From Macropodus opercularis (taxonomy: Eukaryota; Chordata; Actinopteri; Anabantiformes; Osphronemidae), in NCBI GenBank assembly GCA_030770545.1, contig CM061096.1, positions 10,211,501 through 10,275,500 of the forward strand: DNA of 64,000 nt, written 5' to 3'. Shown here piece after piece: positions 1-12,271 of this stretch. The notes beneath the pieces were generated by a model. It was not told where the DNA came from, searched no databases, and worked only from the letters and a program-made list of their open reading frames with translations. The position numbers and the translations under genes are program-made. Each line of letters begins with the position of its first letter. The first letter of the stretch is position 1.

Positions 1-1134
1 TCCATTGAAACAGTGGCAGCTTCATGTTTTTCATACATTTGAGGCGTTTTCTTTCCTCCTCCCCGTTGCAATAAAGTTTTTAAGTGTCACAAGATTTCAC
101 TCTTCACTTGTGTTTGTGTGCAGCATGCGTCAGTGCAGTGGTCTCTGAAGTACAAGGAGAGCTTTGATGTCAGTCTGTCTAAAAAGAGTACAACCAGGTT
201 GGCTCCATTAAGGGCGCTGTCATAGATGGTGTTTACTTTTTTAGCAAATAACCTGTAGGACACAGAATGCATCTTCACTTCTGACATGCTGGAGTTTGAT
301 GGCTCGGGATGAGTGACATGCTTAAGTAAGGTTGCGTTCTAGACAAGTAAAATAAACTTAAAAGAGGGAGGAAGACAAAAGGAAAGGCCTCAGACAGTGT
401 CTTCCTCCGGCTCAGTAGGAGGAAGGAAAAAAAAATTCCAACAACTGCAGCTAACCTTCCTCCTCCCTTGCTGGCTTTTGTAACATTCTGCTCTGGTTCT
501 GTTTTATTTCCCAGCATGGCTGTCTCAGGTTTGTCTTCTAGCTCGTTTCCTTATTCCTGCCGCAGCCATTTGCTTTTATGTTAACTGTTAAATTCAAAGA
601 CGAGACCAAGACGCAGAGCCAGAGACAAAGAGATAAAGAACGAGACACTAGTGGGATAAAAGAATGGTTTTACATAATTAAGCAGATAGACGTGATTACT
701 GCAGCTTATCCATGGAGCGCAAGCAGCACACATTCAGCCTCATTTTGAAGTCAAAGTTTCCAAGCTGTCGCTGATGGCTTAATTACACTTGTACACTGGA
801 ACAAATTATTTTGAGCCATTACAGAAGCATCACAAATCCTTTCCGGAACGCACGATCGCTCAACTGAGAACATCGCTTAACTTTCTTTATGCTGCTTTTC
901 TAGACACTGAAAAACAACAGGGGACAGACTCACCTTCGTCTTGTTATTTCCTGCCCTTAACATCACTCCCAAAAATTCTTAATGCCTCTGGTCGTCTGAA
1001 CACTTCCAGTAGTCATGTGGCGGTTGCTCTGTTGCTCTGCCAAGCTCCACAGACGCAGGCCGGCAGTCAGGATAGTGTCGAGTCAGCACTTCTCAGGAGT
1101 TGGTGTCTGGGGCCAGGCACCGGGTGCTTCATTA

Positions 1135-1150
1135 CCCCCCCCCCCCCCCC
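1135..1150. repeat. Poly-C run (16 bases)
   Basis: Sixteen consecutive C between ATTA and TCACC. Confidence 0.95.
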
Positions 1151-1326
1151 TCACCTGCTTCTGCATTATTGAATCATATGACTGCCTCAAACCTGGAGCT
1201 GGACACAGCTGAGAGGCAACATGCAGGTTTGATGAATCAACATATTTCAGTAGATGGTATGGGTGGGAGGCATGATGGGATCAGAGTAATATCTGCTTTA
1301 TACCTCAGCTGCTTATCTCTGAGTAG

Positions 1327-1329
1327 CAC

Positions 1330-1364
<35 letters not shown>
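1327..1364. repeat. Compound (CA)n-(TA)n microsatellite
   Basis: CA repeats from 1327 to 1342 pass into TA repeats from 1347 to 1364. Confidence 0.95.
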
Positions 1365-1390
1365 CAGTATGTCAATACATGCAGTGAGTA

Positions 1391-1396
<6 letters not shown>

Positions 1397-1432
<36 letters not shown>
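1397..1432. repeat. (TG)18 microsatellite
   Basis: Uninterrupted TG dinucleotides over 36 bases. Confidence 0.97.
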
Positions 1433-1433
<1 letters not shown>

Positions 1434-2551
1434 CAACTTCACATATACATATACAGTATGCATGCACACACACATACACACACCCTTGCTCCCGTCCCTG
1501 AAGGCCTTCATTAGATAAAAGGAAAACAGCTCTTTCCAGAGCTGCAGTGCAATTATTCAGTGTAGTCAAGCATGTCTCTGTGTGACAAAGCAAATTGCTT
1601 TTTCGGTTTGCTGTTCCTGATACAGATAGGGCTTTCAAAATCTGAGGGGAAGCCTCGCACCACTGCTCCCGACGCTGCAAGAGATACCAGCAGTTATTTA
1701 CCCCACTGTGCGTGCTCATGTTTACAGATGACTGTACGCATGTCTCTGCACTCTGTATTTGTGGGCAGATAGCAACCTTCCGCTGTATATAGTGGTCTGT
1801 GACAATCTGTTTTCTTGCTCATTGCATTTCAGTGGAATCTGGCGTGATTGATGGAGGGCGTCTGTTTCATGGGGTGTCGTGGTCCGTGTGGAACAACCTA
1901 ATGCCCCCTCTCTAATAATTATCCAGTAAGGAGTGAAAATGAACAGGCACGTGCTGGATTTTTCAACTAAAATAGTGAAGATGTCACTGACCCCAGTTGA
2001 CTTATAAGCATGTTTGTGTCTGGGATTGGGGAAAGAGCAGCACATGTCTCAGGCCTGGTAGATGATTGTCCTTCCCTTCATGTTAAGGTGAGTGAGGGAG
2101 CTTTTCATGGCAGCTGACTTCTTATTTATCCTGCCCCTGCTCCCTCCGGTAGGGTCCCAATCAATATCCAGGGACTTGGAGCGAGGCAGGGAGACAGAGG
2201 ACAAGTCTTCTGAAGAGAGGCAGAGCGAGAAGAGAGCGCGCGAGGACAGAGCAAAGCGTGGAGATTTATTTGTGCTGCCTGTCGGTTTGCGGCAACACGC
2301 AAGGAGATAAATGCTTGTGGGAAGCTTTAGGAATTTCTTCTATTATTATGGCGCATGCCAATTGATTTTGTAATGATTTTCATCTCTGTCCAGCAGTCAC
2401 TACCTGTGTATTAGTCAGAAGCAATTTTAGTTTATGATTACACTTACAACTGGTAGGAATTGAAAAATACTGCAATAGAAGGTTGGCAGCTATGAGGAAG
2501 CTTTATTTCTCATTTTGTTTTTCCATCATTATTCTATACGAGGTTACTTGA

Positions 2552-2554
<3 letters not shown>

Positions 2555-2612
<58 letters not shown>
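2555..2612. repeat. (AT)29 microsatellite
   Basis: Uninterrupted AT dinucleotides over 58 bases, the longest simple repeat in the window. Confidence 0.97.
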
Positions 2613-2614
<2 letters not shown>

Positions 2615-3826
2615 CCAAGGGCTCTGATATGGAAGGTGGATTATGTCTGTGAAGGAGGGGTGAACAGCTTTTGACCCTTCCTGGTTCAGAAGGAAATATT
2701 GATTGTCATCCACTGTCCTGCAATCAAGGGACCTGAGGGAAGCTTGAAGCAACACTACATGTCCAAACATCCAGGAATCTAGCTGCTGGCTAGCCTGTTG
2801 CCATAGGGACGTGTTGTTGTCATGCCGACAAGCTAGTGAGTTTGTAATGTGAAGAGAAAAGATAAGGCGAGTGGATTAGACTGAAGAAAGGCTCACAACT
2901 TTGGTGTGGCCTGATGGGGCGGCGGTTCCTTTGAAAATCTGTCACCTCTTAGGCTGTGAGTACACAGTGCTCAGATATGGAAGGGCTGGAAGATCCATTA
3001 GCCTTAACACATTTTGAGTTGGATCAACATGAAAGGCACAGAGAGTGGAGAAGGAGGAAGAATGGGAAAGCCTGTGGGTGCAGAGGTTGACACTCTGTAA
3101 GGAAGAGGAAAGAGAAAGGGATCTGGCATGAAGCTGGAGGTGGAAGAGAGGGATTTTATGCACTGGTTCCATAGAGCTTTTCCTCCTTTCTACTGGCACC
3201 CTGAAGAAGCAAGCATGTGCACTTCAAACTGCTCATGATTCATGCCGGTCAGCTCTGTCCATATGTGCTTGGAATATCTGATCAACTGCACTGATCTAGC
3301 TGTGTGGCTGCTTAGGGAGGGACTGAAAGATGGTGGGCGCGAGGGAAGGGCCAAAAACAGAGCATGGCCAGTTAAAATGGAAACGCAACGGATGGGATGA
3401 CGGGAAGAACAAAGGGAAAGCAAGTGGCAGAAGGAAACGTGGACATGGCGATGCGTGGTCATAGACTGGCAATTGAGTGAGAGATGCTAAGAGAGAGAGT
3501 GACTGAAGGACAGATGAAGAAACAGTGAGGCAGAGCGGTGTTGGGCCCTGTGGACGCCACTGACCACTCTAATTATCCTCTATTTTCTTCAAACATGGCT
3601 GAGGCATTGTGAGTCAGTCCCCTGGGACACAGGCAGCTCCTCATTTTCGCAGAGATTCAATTCTGCTCCATCTTCCTCAGTCTTTTACATATAAAACACT
3701 TTCTTCAATTATTCCTCTGACGTTCATATCTGTATTACTTGATGCCTTTGCCTATTCAAAATGACTGCTCTCTTCGCCCCATTCTGGTGTGACTAGAATC
3801 AATCCTGGGCTCATTCCAAGATAGGC

Positions 3827-3827
<1 letters not shown>

Positions 3828-3861
<34 letters not shown>
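3828..3861. repeat. (GT)17 microsatellite
   Basis: Uninterrupted GT dinucleotides over 34 bases. Confidence 0.96.
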
Positions 3862-3863
<2 letters not shown>

Positions 3864-6800
3864 TGTGTGAGGTTGTTTGTTGAGTGTGATTGAAGACAAG
3901 AAAGAGAGTGAGATTGGAGAAAAAGAAAGACCAGTAGAGGGAGGGCAATATAATTTAAAAGGTGGGAGCAAATGACTGTGTGTGGGTGTGTGTATACATA
4001 TACAAGAGTAAGGACAAGGAAGCTAGTGTGCAGGAGTGTGTGTAATCAAGGTGTTAGCGTATCCTTTCTCTCTTGTGCAGGAAAGCACGCTTTATTTGAC
4101 TTCAAATGAAGCTACAATTACACGCTGGATACTTTTCTCTGTCTTGATCGATAACAAACAAAAGGAGCATTCCATCAGAGGCTTTTAACTAAAGGTGCTG
4201 AAGGTCTTGTCTTTTGGCTCATTGTTCTGTTGCTTTGATTCTCACGGTAGATGAGAATCTGTGAGAGAGTAGAGAGAGACTGTTTCCACCCAAACAGATG
4301 TTTAGCATTAAAGTGAAATTAGAGGGAGGAGTGTTCACGCGCTGTCATTTCTCAAGTTGTTACTGTTCGAAATGTTTACTAAAGTCTTCAGATAATAGAT
4401 TGTAGATTGTACACTGATTTGCATATGAATTTGTCAGCTATATACTCGTATAAACATAATCATAATATGTTTCAGATTGGAAGAGCAAGCAGAATAGCTC
4501 AGTATTAATTTGTCATTAAAATGTTTGGAGATAAACTACATTTATTTCTTTTCCAATTGTGAGTTCATCATAGTTTGATACAAATCATTTTTCCAATGTT
4601 TATGTTTGTTTGTTGAGTAATTGCAAAAAAAAGTAAAATATTGTAAAATGTAAACATAACATAGCATATGGTCAAATTTCTAGATAAACCAACAATCAAT
4701 CACTCAGCTCTATCGTCAAAATGTAAACAATAATTGACATTATATATATATATAATATAAATCATAGTGTCTTGCCAAACTAAACTGTGAGTTCAGAGGC
4801 TTTTCTTTTCACTTTGTTGCCTCTTTGACTGAACATTCTGCCTCTGACCTGCAGCTTCCTCTTATTTCCTGCCTTCAGCCATTCTCGAAGTTCTCTCCTA
4901 TCACATATAAATGTTATTGAACTGGTTTTAGCAGCACCAGCACTTGGTGTTTGGACTTCATGTCAAGCTGAGGTGACGTACAACACTACAGGCTACCGTG
5001 AGGTCACAGCAAAGCATTCCTACCACAGCTGTCTTATCATATGGACTCTCCTGTTCTCTTTATACAAACTCTCTCTTTGCTGTGACAAACTGGTACATAC
5101 CAAGAAACAAGAACCGCATTGCTTCGATATCCTCCATTATTCCTGTGTACTATGGCAGTTTCATGCAGCTCTGATTTGACAACTAGCTCAGGGGGAACAA
5201 CAGAATATGCAGAGGAAAACAAAGCACCAGGTACCAAAAGCAAGGGAGTAGACTGGAGCTGAGTAAAGGCTGTGTAACAATTCAGGATTGTGTCAGTAGT
5301 CTGTGTGGTAAACATTGTCAAAACTTAACTTGGCAGAGCATCTTGGGTTAGACTGCAGCAGGTGGCCTTTCATGCTTTTGAGTTACAATTAACTTGTCTG
5401 GAACTGGCAAATGCATTTAGAAGGAAACAAGCACTCGATTTGTATTTGAAAGCATCAATCATGATTTAACAAAGCCCAGTAACAAACAAAGATCTCTACT
5501 GTCAATGAGGATCTACCTCCGAGATGCAGCAGGTGATAATAAGAAAATCTGCTTTCTGAATCTCAGAAGAAGATTCCACTATGAAATAAAAGATTGTCTT
5601 TACAAATGTTGGTAACTTTTTACTCTAAAATTGAAAACTGAGCAATGACTGCGTTTCCCATTTCTAATCTAAGTGCTGTTCACATTTCAGTGCTGCGTTA
5701 CATTTGCTCACTGTAGACAGTCCAACAATATTTCTGGCCTAATTTCATGGAACCATTCTGTGACTTTATATAAAGACACAATTGGGTTGGAGATTTTTTT
5801 CCCTCTCTTTGTTTGCAGTTCCTAGCAGATTTTTTTAATTTATTTCTTCTATATAGCACTATAGCACATTTTTAAAAATGTAAAAGTTTAAAAGGAATAC
5901 GCACGCTTACATATAATATCTAGGTCACCTTGTGTTAGAATGTAAGCCTTTGTTCAAGGTTGTTACAATCAAAGAAAAGTTAGACGGCAGGCGTTCCTCA
6001 AACAGCCGAGTTTAAAAGCCTCCACAGCAGGTAACGTCTTTGTCTTATTGGTACCTTTTTGTGCTCTGGGCCTCATTCAGAATTTACATCTGGCATAGTT
6101 TTCATATTCAGTGAGAGCCTTGTGCCAGTGGGAGCGCACTCTGCACTAACAGGAGGAAAGGGCAGAATTGGCCTCAGCTCCACTGCAGGCACGGGGGACA
6201 CACATGAAGGGGATATGAATCCTACCTCATGTGTGTGCACACAGTGTATGGATGTGAGCACATCTGCACCAGCTTGTGCAAATGTGTGTGTGTATTTTCA
6301 TGCTTGTGTGTGTGTGTGTTTACATGTACACATAGGGGAAGGGCTCCTGTTCCAGGCTGCTGGTTGACAGACAGTCTCTTGGTTAATGAGCAGCTGTCGG
6401 ACATCACTATTCATGAGCCCCGTCACTCACCTCCCCTCTCAAAGCAGCAGCACCTGAAACCCTGAAACCCCCAGCCTCTCATTAGGACTGCAGCACATCG
6501 ACGCAGCGTCTCTCTAACGCGACCATACATCGTTCTACAACGTAATTGAGCACGCAGCGCTTCGGCGGGGCCTGCATCTTCAGTTGGACTTAAATTGGAG
6601 TGTTGTGGTTTAAACGGGGTCAGTTCTGGTTTAGTCAGGCAGCAAAGCATTTAATCAGTACTTCACTGCACTTTCACCCAGTGCAAAGACACGCACACAT
6701 GTGAGTCCTGACCACAAACGGCTGCTTGATCTGTCTTAAGGGAAATGGGTAGAGAACTGGGGATTGCACAGTACGTTGGGATAAGGAAAGTGAGCATTAA

Positions 6801-9800
6801 GAGTTTTCCTAATAGCTGTGAATATGTCAGCAGGAGATTTCTCTTTGTATTAGCCTAAGATAAGCAAAGAAGCTCAGGCACTGTCAATAATAAAGACTGG
6901 TTCTAGTAGGACACTAGAGAACCTTCTGCTACCTGGGAGGTGTTGGCAGATACAATAGCTATGATCATTCTTAAACCCTGTGGCTGAGAAAGTTGTTTTT
7001 TTCTGGCAAACAAGTGAAACTGTCACTCATTCATTTTGCAAGATCAGTGGTGATCACTGCACACTTGTGTCACCATACTTCTAGTGTGATCTGAAATAAC
7101 AAGCATAGATCAAAAATATTTTTAGACCGTAATCAGCCTCGGCGAGAGAGACGGACACAGAAGAACGAGTGACAGTGAGAGTAATTCCCGACCGCAGTTT
7201 GAGAATATTGCTTCTTGTCTCAGGTTGGTTCTGAATTATTGAAGAGCGGCGGAGTCGGGCCCAGTTGTACTCACTACTGTGAAACATATGAGCACGTAAT
7301 TCGAACATTGCTCGAACTGCAACTGCTCCAACAAGTGGGAAAAAAAAAGACGCCTTTACTACCTCAGAAGACATATTGATTAGACTGATCCATTTTGTTG
7401 TTGTGAGTACAGAGATTACACAGCTGTGGCAAATTTCTTACAAATCACAGAAAAACGCTGTGCTGTTTTAATCTCCGTATGAGTTTTACTGAAATGGGAT
7501 TTTCAGTACCAATTCTTTCCTGGTCTGTCACACTGCACATCTCGCTTCTGCTGAATTGTCCCTCTGCATTGCAAGATTTATGAAAAGTGTCCAGGTGGCC
7601 GTGAGATACTGCCATGTCTGATTTTGTGTGATAGAATAACAACCGTGTCACTGCTGCTACAGGAACTGATACCGGACAGGGTGCATTGATCATCCCGGGG
7701 AGGAGAGTGAAGTAAAAGCGGTGGCAGAAGTGGAGAGACGACGAGGATTTCTCTGCATTCAGGACCACAGACGGCAGCAGCCAGACTCATTGAGGTGAAT
7801 GGAAATGATTAGTTTCCCTGGCTTTTTGAGTAAAGTCTGAGCCAGTGTGCTCTCAGCTGAATCAGTCCCTGTCTCTCTTGCACTCTTTCCCTCACTGCCT
7901 TGTCTGATTTATGAGAAAAAATCATCTCTATTGAGCGATAGGCTCATGCGGTTACGGCTCTCACTCCCTCTCTCGCTTACTTAGACTCACTAACAAATCA
8001 GATACACACACAGTGCCTTACAGCTCTTCTGTCATTTGTCCTTACTGTTTTTATGGCCACATTTCAATCATTAATTAACATTATCTGCCTCAGATTAAAA
8101 GCTGTGTAAAAGTGTATTGGCCTGACTTACTCATATTGCTCAACTTTTAATCCTTTCTTCCTGTCTTATCATTCTCCTCATCTCACTGTTTATTTCCCTG
8201 TTCCTCCGTGTTCCGTTTTCATAAACATAGACAGCACTGTTGGCTTTGGATGTCTGGAGGAGGCTGCAAACGATGCCGCCCTCCTTCGAGTGAGAACTGA
8301 ATTAAGTGAGGATTTCATGGCTGTAGTAGCAGTTGTAGCTGTGGATGCTGCGAGCTGAAGCAGACTGCAAATTAAGAGTCGTGTGTGCGCGTGTGTGTGG
8401 GAGACAGCAGGGGTGTTTTCAAACTGTGTGTTTGAATCTGGGCTCTCTGTCTTCCAGATAATCATCTGACTCGTGGTGCTTGGGCTTTCAACCTGTCACC
8501 ATGCTCTCTGTCCACTTGCCCAGGGATTTCTGTTTCCTCCCTCCACCTTGAAGTCATTTTTTTTTTTTAAACACTAATGTTAGCTTTGTTGATAAGCGTT
8601 ATTGATGGAGAAGGCATGCGCTATGGGCGGAAATGATTCCCCCCTGCCTGTCCGGTGATAAAGAAGCTGTGGATGGGACCTGGCAGGACTTTAATAAGAG
8701 TTCCTCTGCTCAGCGTATGATTTCACATTTCGTATACAAAGCTATGAATCCAATAACATGTTTGGCTCAAGCAAGAGATGATACAAGTTATTCCCCCAAC
8801 GCTTTTACAGTAGAAGATGCTGAACTGAGAGCAACATGCACGCTCATGTACACATCAGCGGCGTGGAAAATAATGTTTGCCGTTATCTGCTGTGACACAA
8901 CATCCGGATTTGGGTGGATGTGTGGAAACCGACGGGATGTCCCTGTTCACCCGGAAACGTAGATGCTCCCGCTGAGTGTCTCTCATTAATCTGAACGTCT
9001 GTTTAATTTGTTCATTTTCTCAGTGTGACTTCGCGACACGTTCAGCTTAGTTAGAGTCAGTGTCAGGCAACAACTGGAGGGAGCGAGACAGTATAGGCGA
9101 CAACTAGACAGTCCAGCAAACAGAAAGATAGAGATGGGAGATGAGCGTTAAGGAGCGGCCCAGCCTCAGCCGGGACGAGAAAGATGGAATGAAAGATACA
9201 GTATGATCTAGTCTGTGATACAGTATGCAGCAAGTAAGAGAGCCCCTGCTTCCGAGGACTAAAAGTAGCTTGTCAGTGCCATCTGCTCAAATCCTTCATG
9301 GGTTTGCAGAGATGGTTAGAATCTTGGCCCAAGACTACATCTACATTTTCTAAAGTAAACTTTTGCAAATTTCACTGGCATGAAATTCAAAAATCTGTTC
9401 AGCTGTATCCATTCATTACTGTACCTGTCTCTAATGCCATGTCAGCTTCTTCTACATTATGTACTGTAACGTGACTCAGCTGAAGGAGGGAATCATAAAT
9501 AACACAAAGCTATCTCTCCGTCGTCATAGCTACTTTTTTAACCTTGTTTGCAAAGAGCAGTTTGTCAACTCAGTTTTTGCTTGCTGGTGGCAAAATGTTA
9601 ATAATTCACATACTGATGTTTTTGCTTTTATCTTCAAATCCTTAAAAGACCTACTTCAGGTTTGTGGTTCAGGGTAACATGTAAGTAAGGATTAAGAAGA
9701 TAGAGCCCAGATACTTCTCTTTGTGCTTTCCAGCAGTGCTGCATGCTTATTATTTAGAGCATGAAATACTAACCTTCTCATCTGGGATTGTTGCTTCCCA

Positions 9801-10394
9801 AAGCTGAGCTGCAGGATAAGTTGGATGAAGACTTTCTCTTCACTGTTTCACTCAAGCTGGTTTGTCTCTCTCTCCAGAGAGTGCTTACAAACAGTTTCCA
9901 AGTGATTGTCATGTTTGACAACTCAATTGTGAGAGCTTATTCTTGTGTATTTGCCTATGATAAATGTTTTCAGCTCGCGACAGAGAAAGCGTCACAGTGA
10001 TGCTATCTAGCCCAGATTCAGCTCACGGAGAGCTGAGAGATTGCAGGCGGAATAGGAAGGGAAACGTCCTGAAAACCATACCGACTGTCACAGCGTTCTT
10101 CTGCTTGACCATTACACAAAGGCAGTGACAGCAGATGACGGTTTTATGTGCACTAAGACAGCTTCTGATTTGTCTAATAAAGAAACTGTATAAGAGCTAA
10201 TTTGGGAAGTAAAAGTGATGGGGAATAAATTAGAGAGGATTAGGTTTAAAGCTTTTTGAGTAAATGTTGCAGAACATGTTAGGATGTTTATTTGTCTGCT
10301 GGACTTCAACTGGGCAGTGCAGACAGACGCATGCAGTGCTGTAATGTATATTGTTCAACCCCCTGATGTTTCTGGAGAGGAAAAAAGGAAACGG

Positions 10395-12124
10395 ACCAAT
10401 TTCTCATTTATTTATTCACACATCCATTTTTGACATTTGTTTTTGTTTCTTTCAGGCAACAGATTATTTCTCATAAAGTCCTCAGAACAACTGTACAGTA
10501 TACAAAATTAGTACAACACTATACACAGGAGGGGCAACACAGGATAGGACAGGAGGCCGTTACTGAAATGTCCAAATGAAAGAAACAGACCAGTGAGAGT
10601 GAACTGCAAAATTACGCTTTCTTGATACACAGTGTAGTGATTGAGTGGGAGGAGGTGAGCGGAGCATCAACACAATTTGCTTAAAGAAAAATCAACCATA
10701 TAAAATAGACTTTACATAACAACTGCGTGACTTTTCTCTATTATAGCTCACGACCAACAAAGAAGAGACAGAGTGAGGCTGGAGTAACAGTGTCATCTAC
10801 AACACAAATCTGAGAGCTGCTCCATAGACTGTAAATAACGACATAACAGTCACGACGTCCGTGTAATAGCACCCATCGTGATTTTAGATCATGCGAGATA
10901 AGCTTTAGAAAAATATATAATAATACACAGCATTGGATGTTTTTTGGGCCTACATTGCAACCGCCCACATTCCTCTCAACTGCCTCCACCTTACTTTTCA
11001 CTAGTCCCCAGCCCCTGGATGTGTTTGATGCTGCTGAAAGTGCTGTAACCCTCAACCTCCCCTGTCCTCTAATCCCGCACATAGTAACAAAAAAAAAATA
11101 ACGAAATCATCTTTAGCACCACTGAAGAGCAAATTATATTGTATGAACAACGTAATCTCGTCAAATTTCAACATAGGAACAGAATAAAGAAAAACAAACC
11201 TCTAAGCAGGACAGAAAATTGAAAAACGGGGTATGTCAGCAAATATAAAATGCTTGATGTGTGAAATGTCTCTATGTATGAAGGACTGCAGTTAAGAAAT
11301 CGGCATGCTTTTAATTCTCGCCCTGAAACGCCCCCAGCCTGGCTGCTGAGCTGTGTCACAGCAAGCAGTTAAAAGGATGTTAGTCTGACATATCCTGCAC
11401 TGTAGTGCAGACTGTGGAAACGTGGAGGATCCAAAAAGCTTATTATCAAGCCCACAGAGGGATGCAGTCCAATAATGTCAGCAACCTTATTTATTCAAGT
11501 AAGTGTTGGGTTCAATAACTGTGTGGCTATGTCTGTTGAATACTAATCAAGGTAAATGACTAAACTCTAGTTGAAGGGCAAAAAGGACAATTTATCAGTC
11601 CTGTACATAGGAAATTAATTATGGCGCTTGTGTGGAATTAATATGCTAGGCAGAATCCCAACTGCTATGCAATTGTCATTAGGATGAAATCTGCGCATGC
11701 AAATGAGCATCTCTGTAAAACACGACGACTGCATCCATGTTCTGAACACACAACCATACCACGGAATGACACAGTTCTTTTCTCCAATCACAGCAATCTG
11801 CTGCATTTAGAAGTGGTTTTGTCAAGTGGCACAGTCCTCATAAATCTAAAAGATCAGTTACAGCTAATGTGAGAAAAAAAGTAATACATTTACTTGGAAC
11901 GTTTCCCTTTTGTAGATATTCGTTGTTCCCATTGTTGTATGTCCTCTTTGTCGCCATTCTTCTCGTTTTTGTAAAACCAGAAAACTTATGGCATTGGCCG
12001 TTAAAGAGTCTTAAATAATAAACCACAACCCAGTCATAACCAACATGATATCATAAATATTGCTCTGGGGAAGTGGCGGAAAACCAGTTTATTCAACTGA
12101 AAAGTCTTTAGTTATCAGTTGTTG
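10395..12124 (-). other. col5a3: Probable col5a3 3' UTR with poly(A) signal
   Basis: Downstream of the TAG, the minus strand holds hexamers AATAAA at 12088-12093 (only about 30 nt after the stop), 11490-11495, and an overlapping pair at 10407-10416. The last pair is followed on the minus strand by T-rich sequence, a plausible downstream element. I therefore place the transcript end near 10.39 kb, giving a 3' UTR of about 1.7 kb. This is inferred from motifs only. Use of the 11,490 site is equally possible. Confidence 0.4.
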
Positions 12125-12271
12125 CTAACCATTGAAGCATACTCGTCCAACTTGGAATCCAAACTTTTGGTTGCTGTTGCCAAAGTCGATCGGAGCCACA
12201 TCTATTATAGGAAGAAGCTCAGCTGAGGGGGAGTCGATCTCAAGAACAGTCCTTTCTTGACCTTTACGGAA
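12125..12271 (-). CDS. col5a3: col5a3 exon 67: terminal COLFI coding exon and stop
   Basis: This 147-bp last coding exon (48 codons plus TAG at 12125-12127) encodes RKGQERTVLEI, LPIIDVAPIDFG, NQKFGFQVG and the C-terminal VCFNG. The length is the usual one for fibrillar collagens. The acceptor TTTCAG lies at 12272. The preceding exon ends with DGC followed by Gln. Confidence 0.9.
   Translation of the reverse strand, partial: FRKGQERTVLEIDSPSAELLPIIDVAPIDFGNSNQKFGFQVGRVCFNG

Larger units (their letters stand above)
1..10394. other. Gene-free left flank
   Basis: No open frame here shows a recognised domain, consistent codon use or flanking splice signals. The human neighbour OLFM2 was looked for and not seen. 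The content is unique sequence with microsatellites (listed separately), a T12 run at 8557-8568 and GA/CT-rich patches around 2160-2260 and 3030-3170. Confidence 0.5.

Noticed and set aside
789..1172. 127-codon plus-strand open frame
   Set aside because: It runs into the poly-C tract (a proline run) and has no protein features.
6423..6650. Possible first coding exon on the minus strand with a GAG/GTGAGT donor
   Set aside because: The peptide has no signal sequence or known domain and no following exon could be joined; one good donor motif is not enough.
8633..8962. 109-codon plus-strand open frame
   Set aside because: Composition looks random, no splice signals or domain, and it contains no family motif.
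1..10394. OLFM2 orthologue, expected next to COL5A3 in human
   Set aside because: No olfactomedin motif or olfm2-like first exon could be recognised on either strand.
12088..12093. AATAAA on the minus strand as the main col5a3 poly(A) signal
   Set aside because: It lies about 30 nt after the stop codon, which would leave almost no 3' UTR; better candidates lie further downstream.
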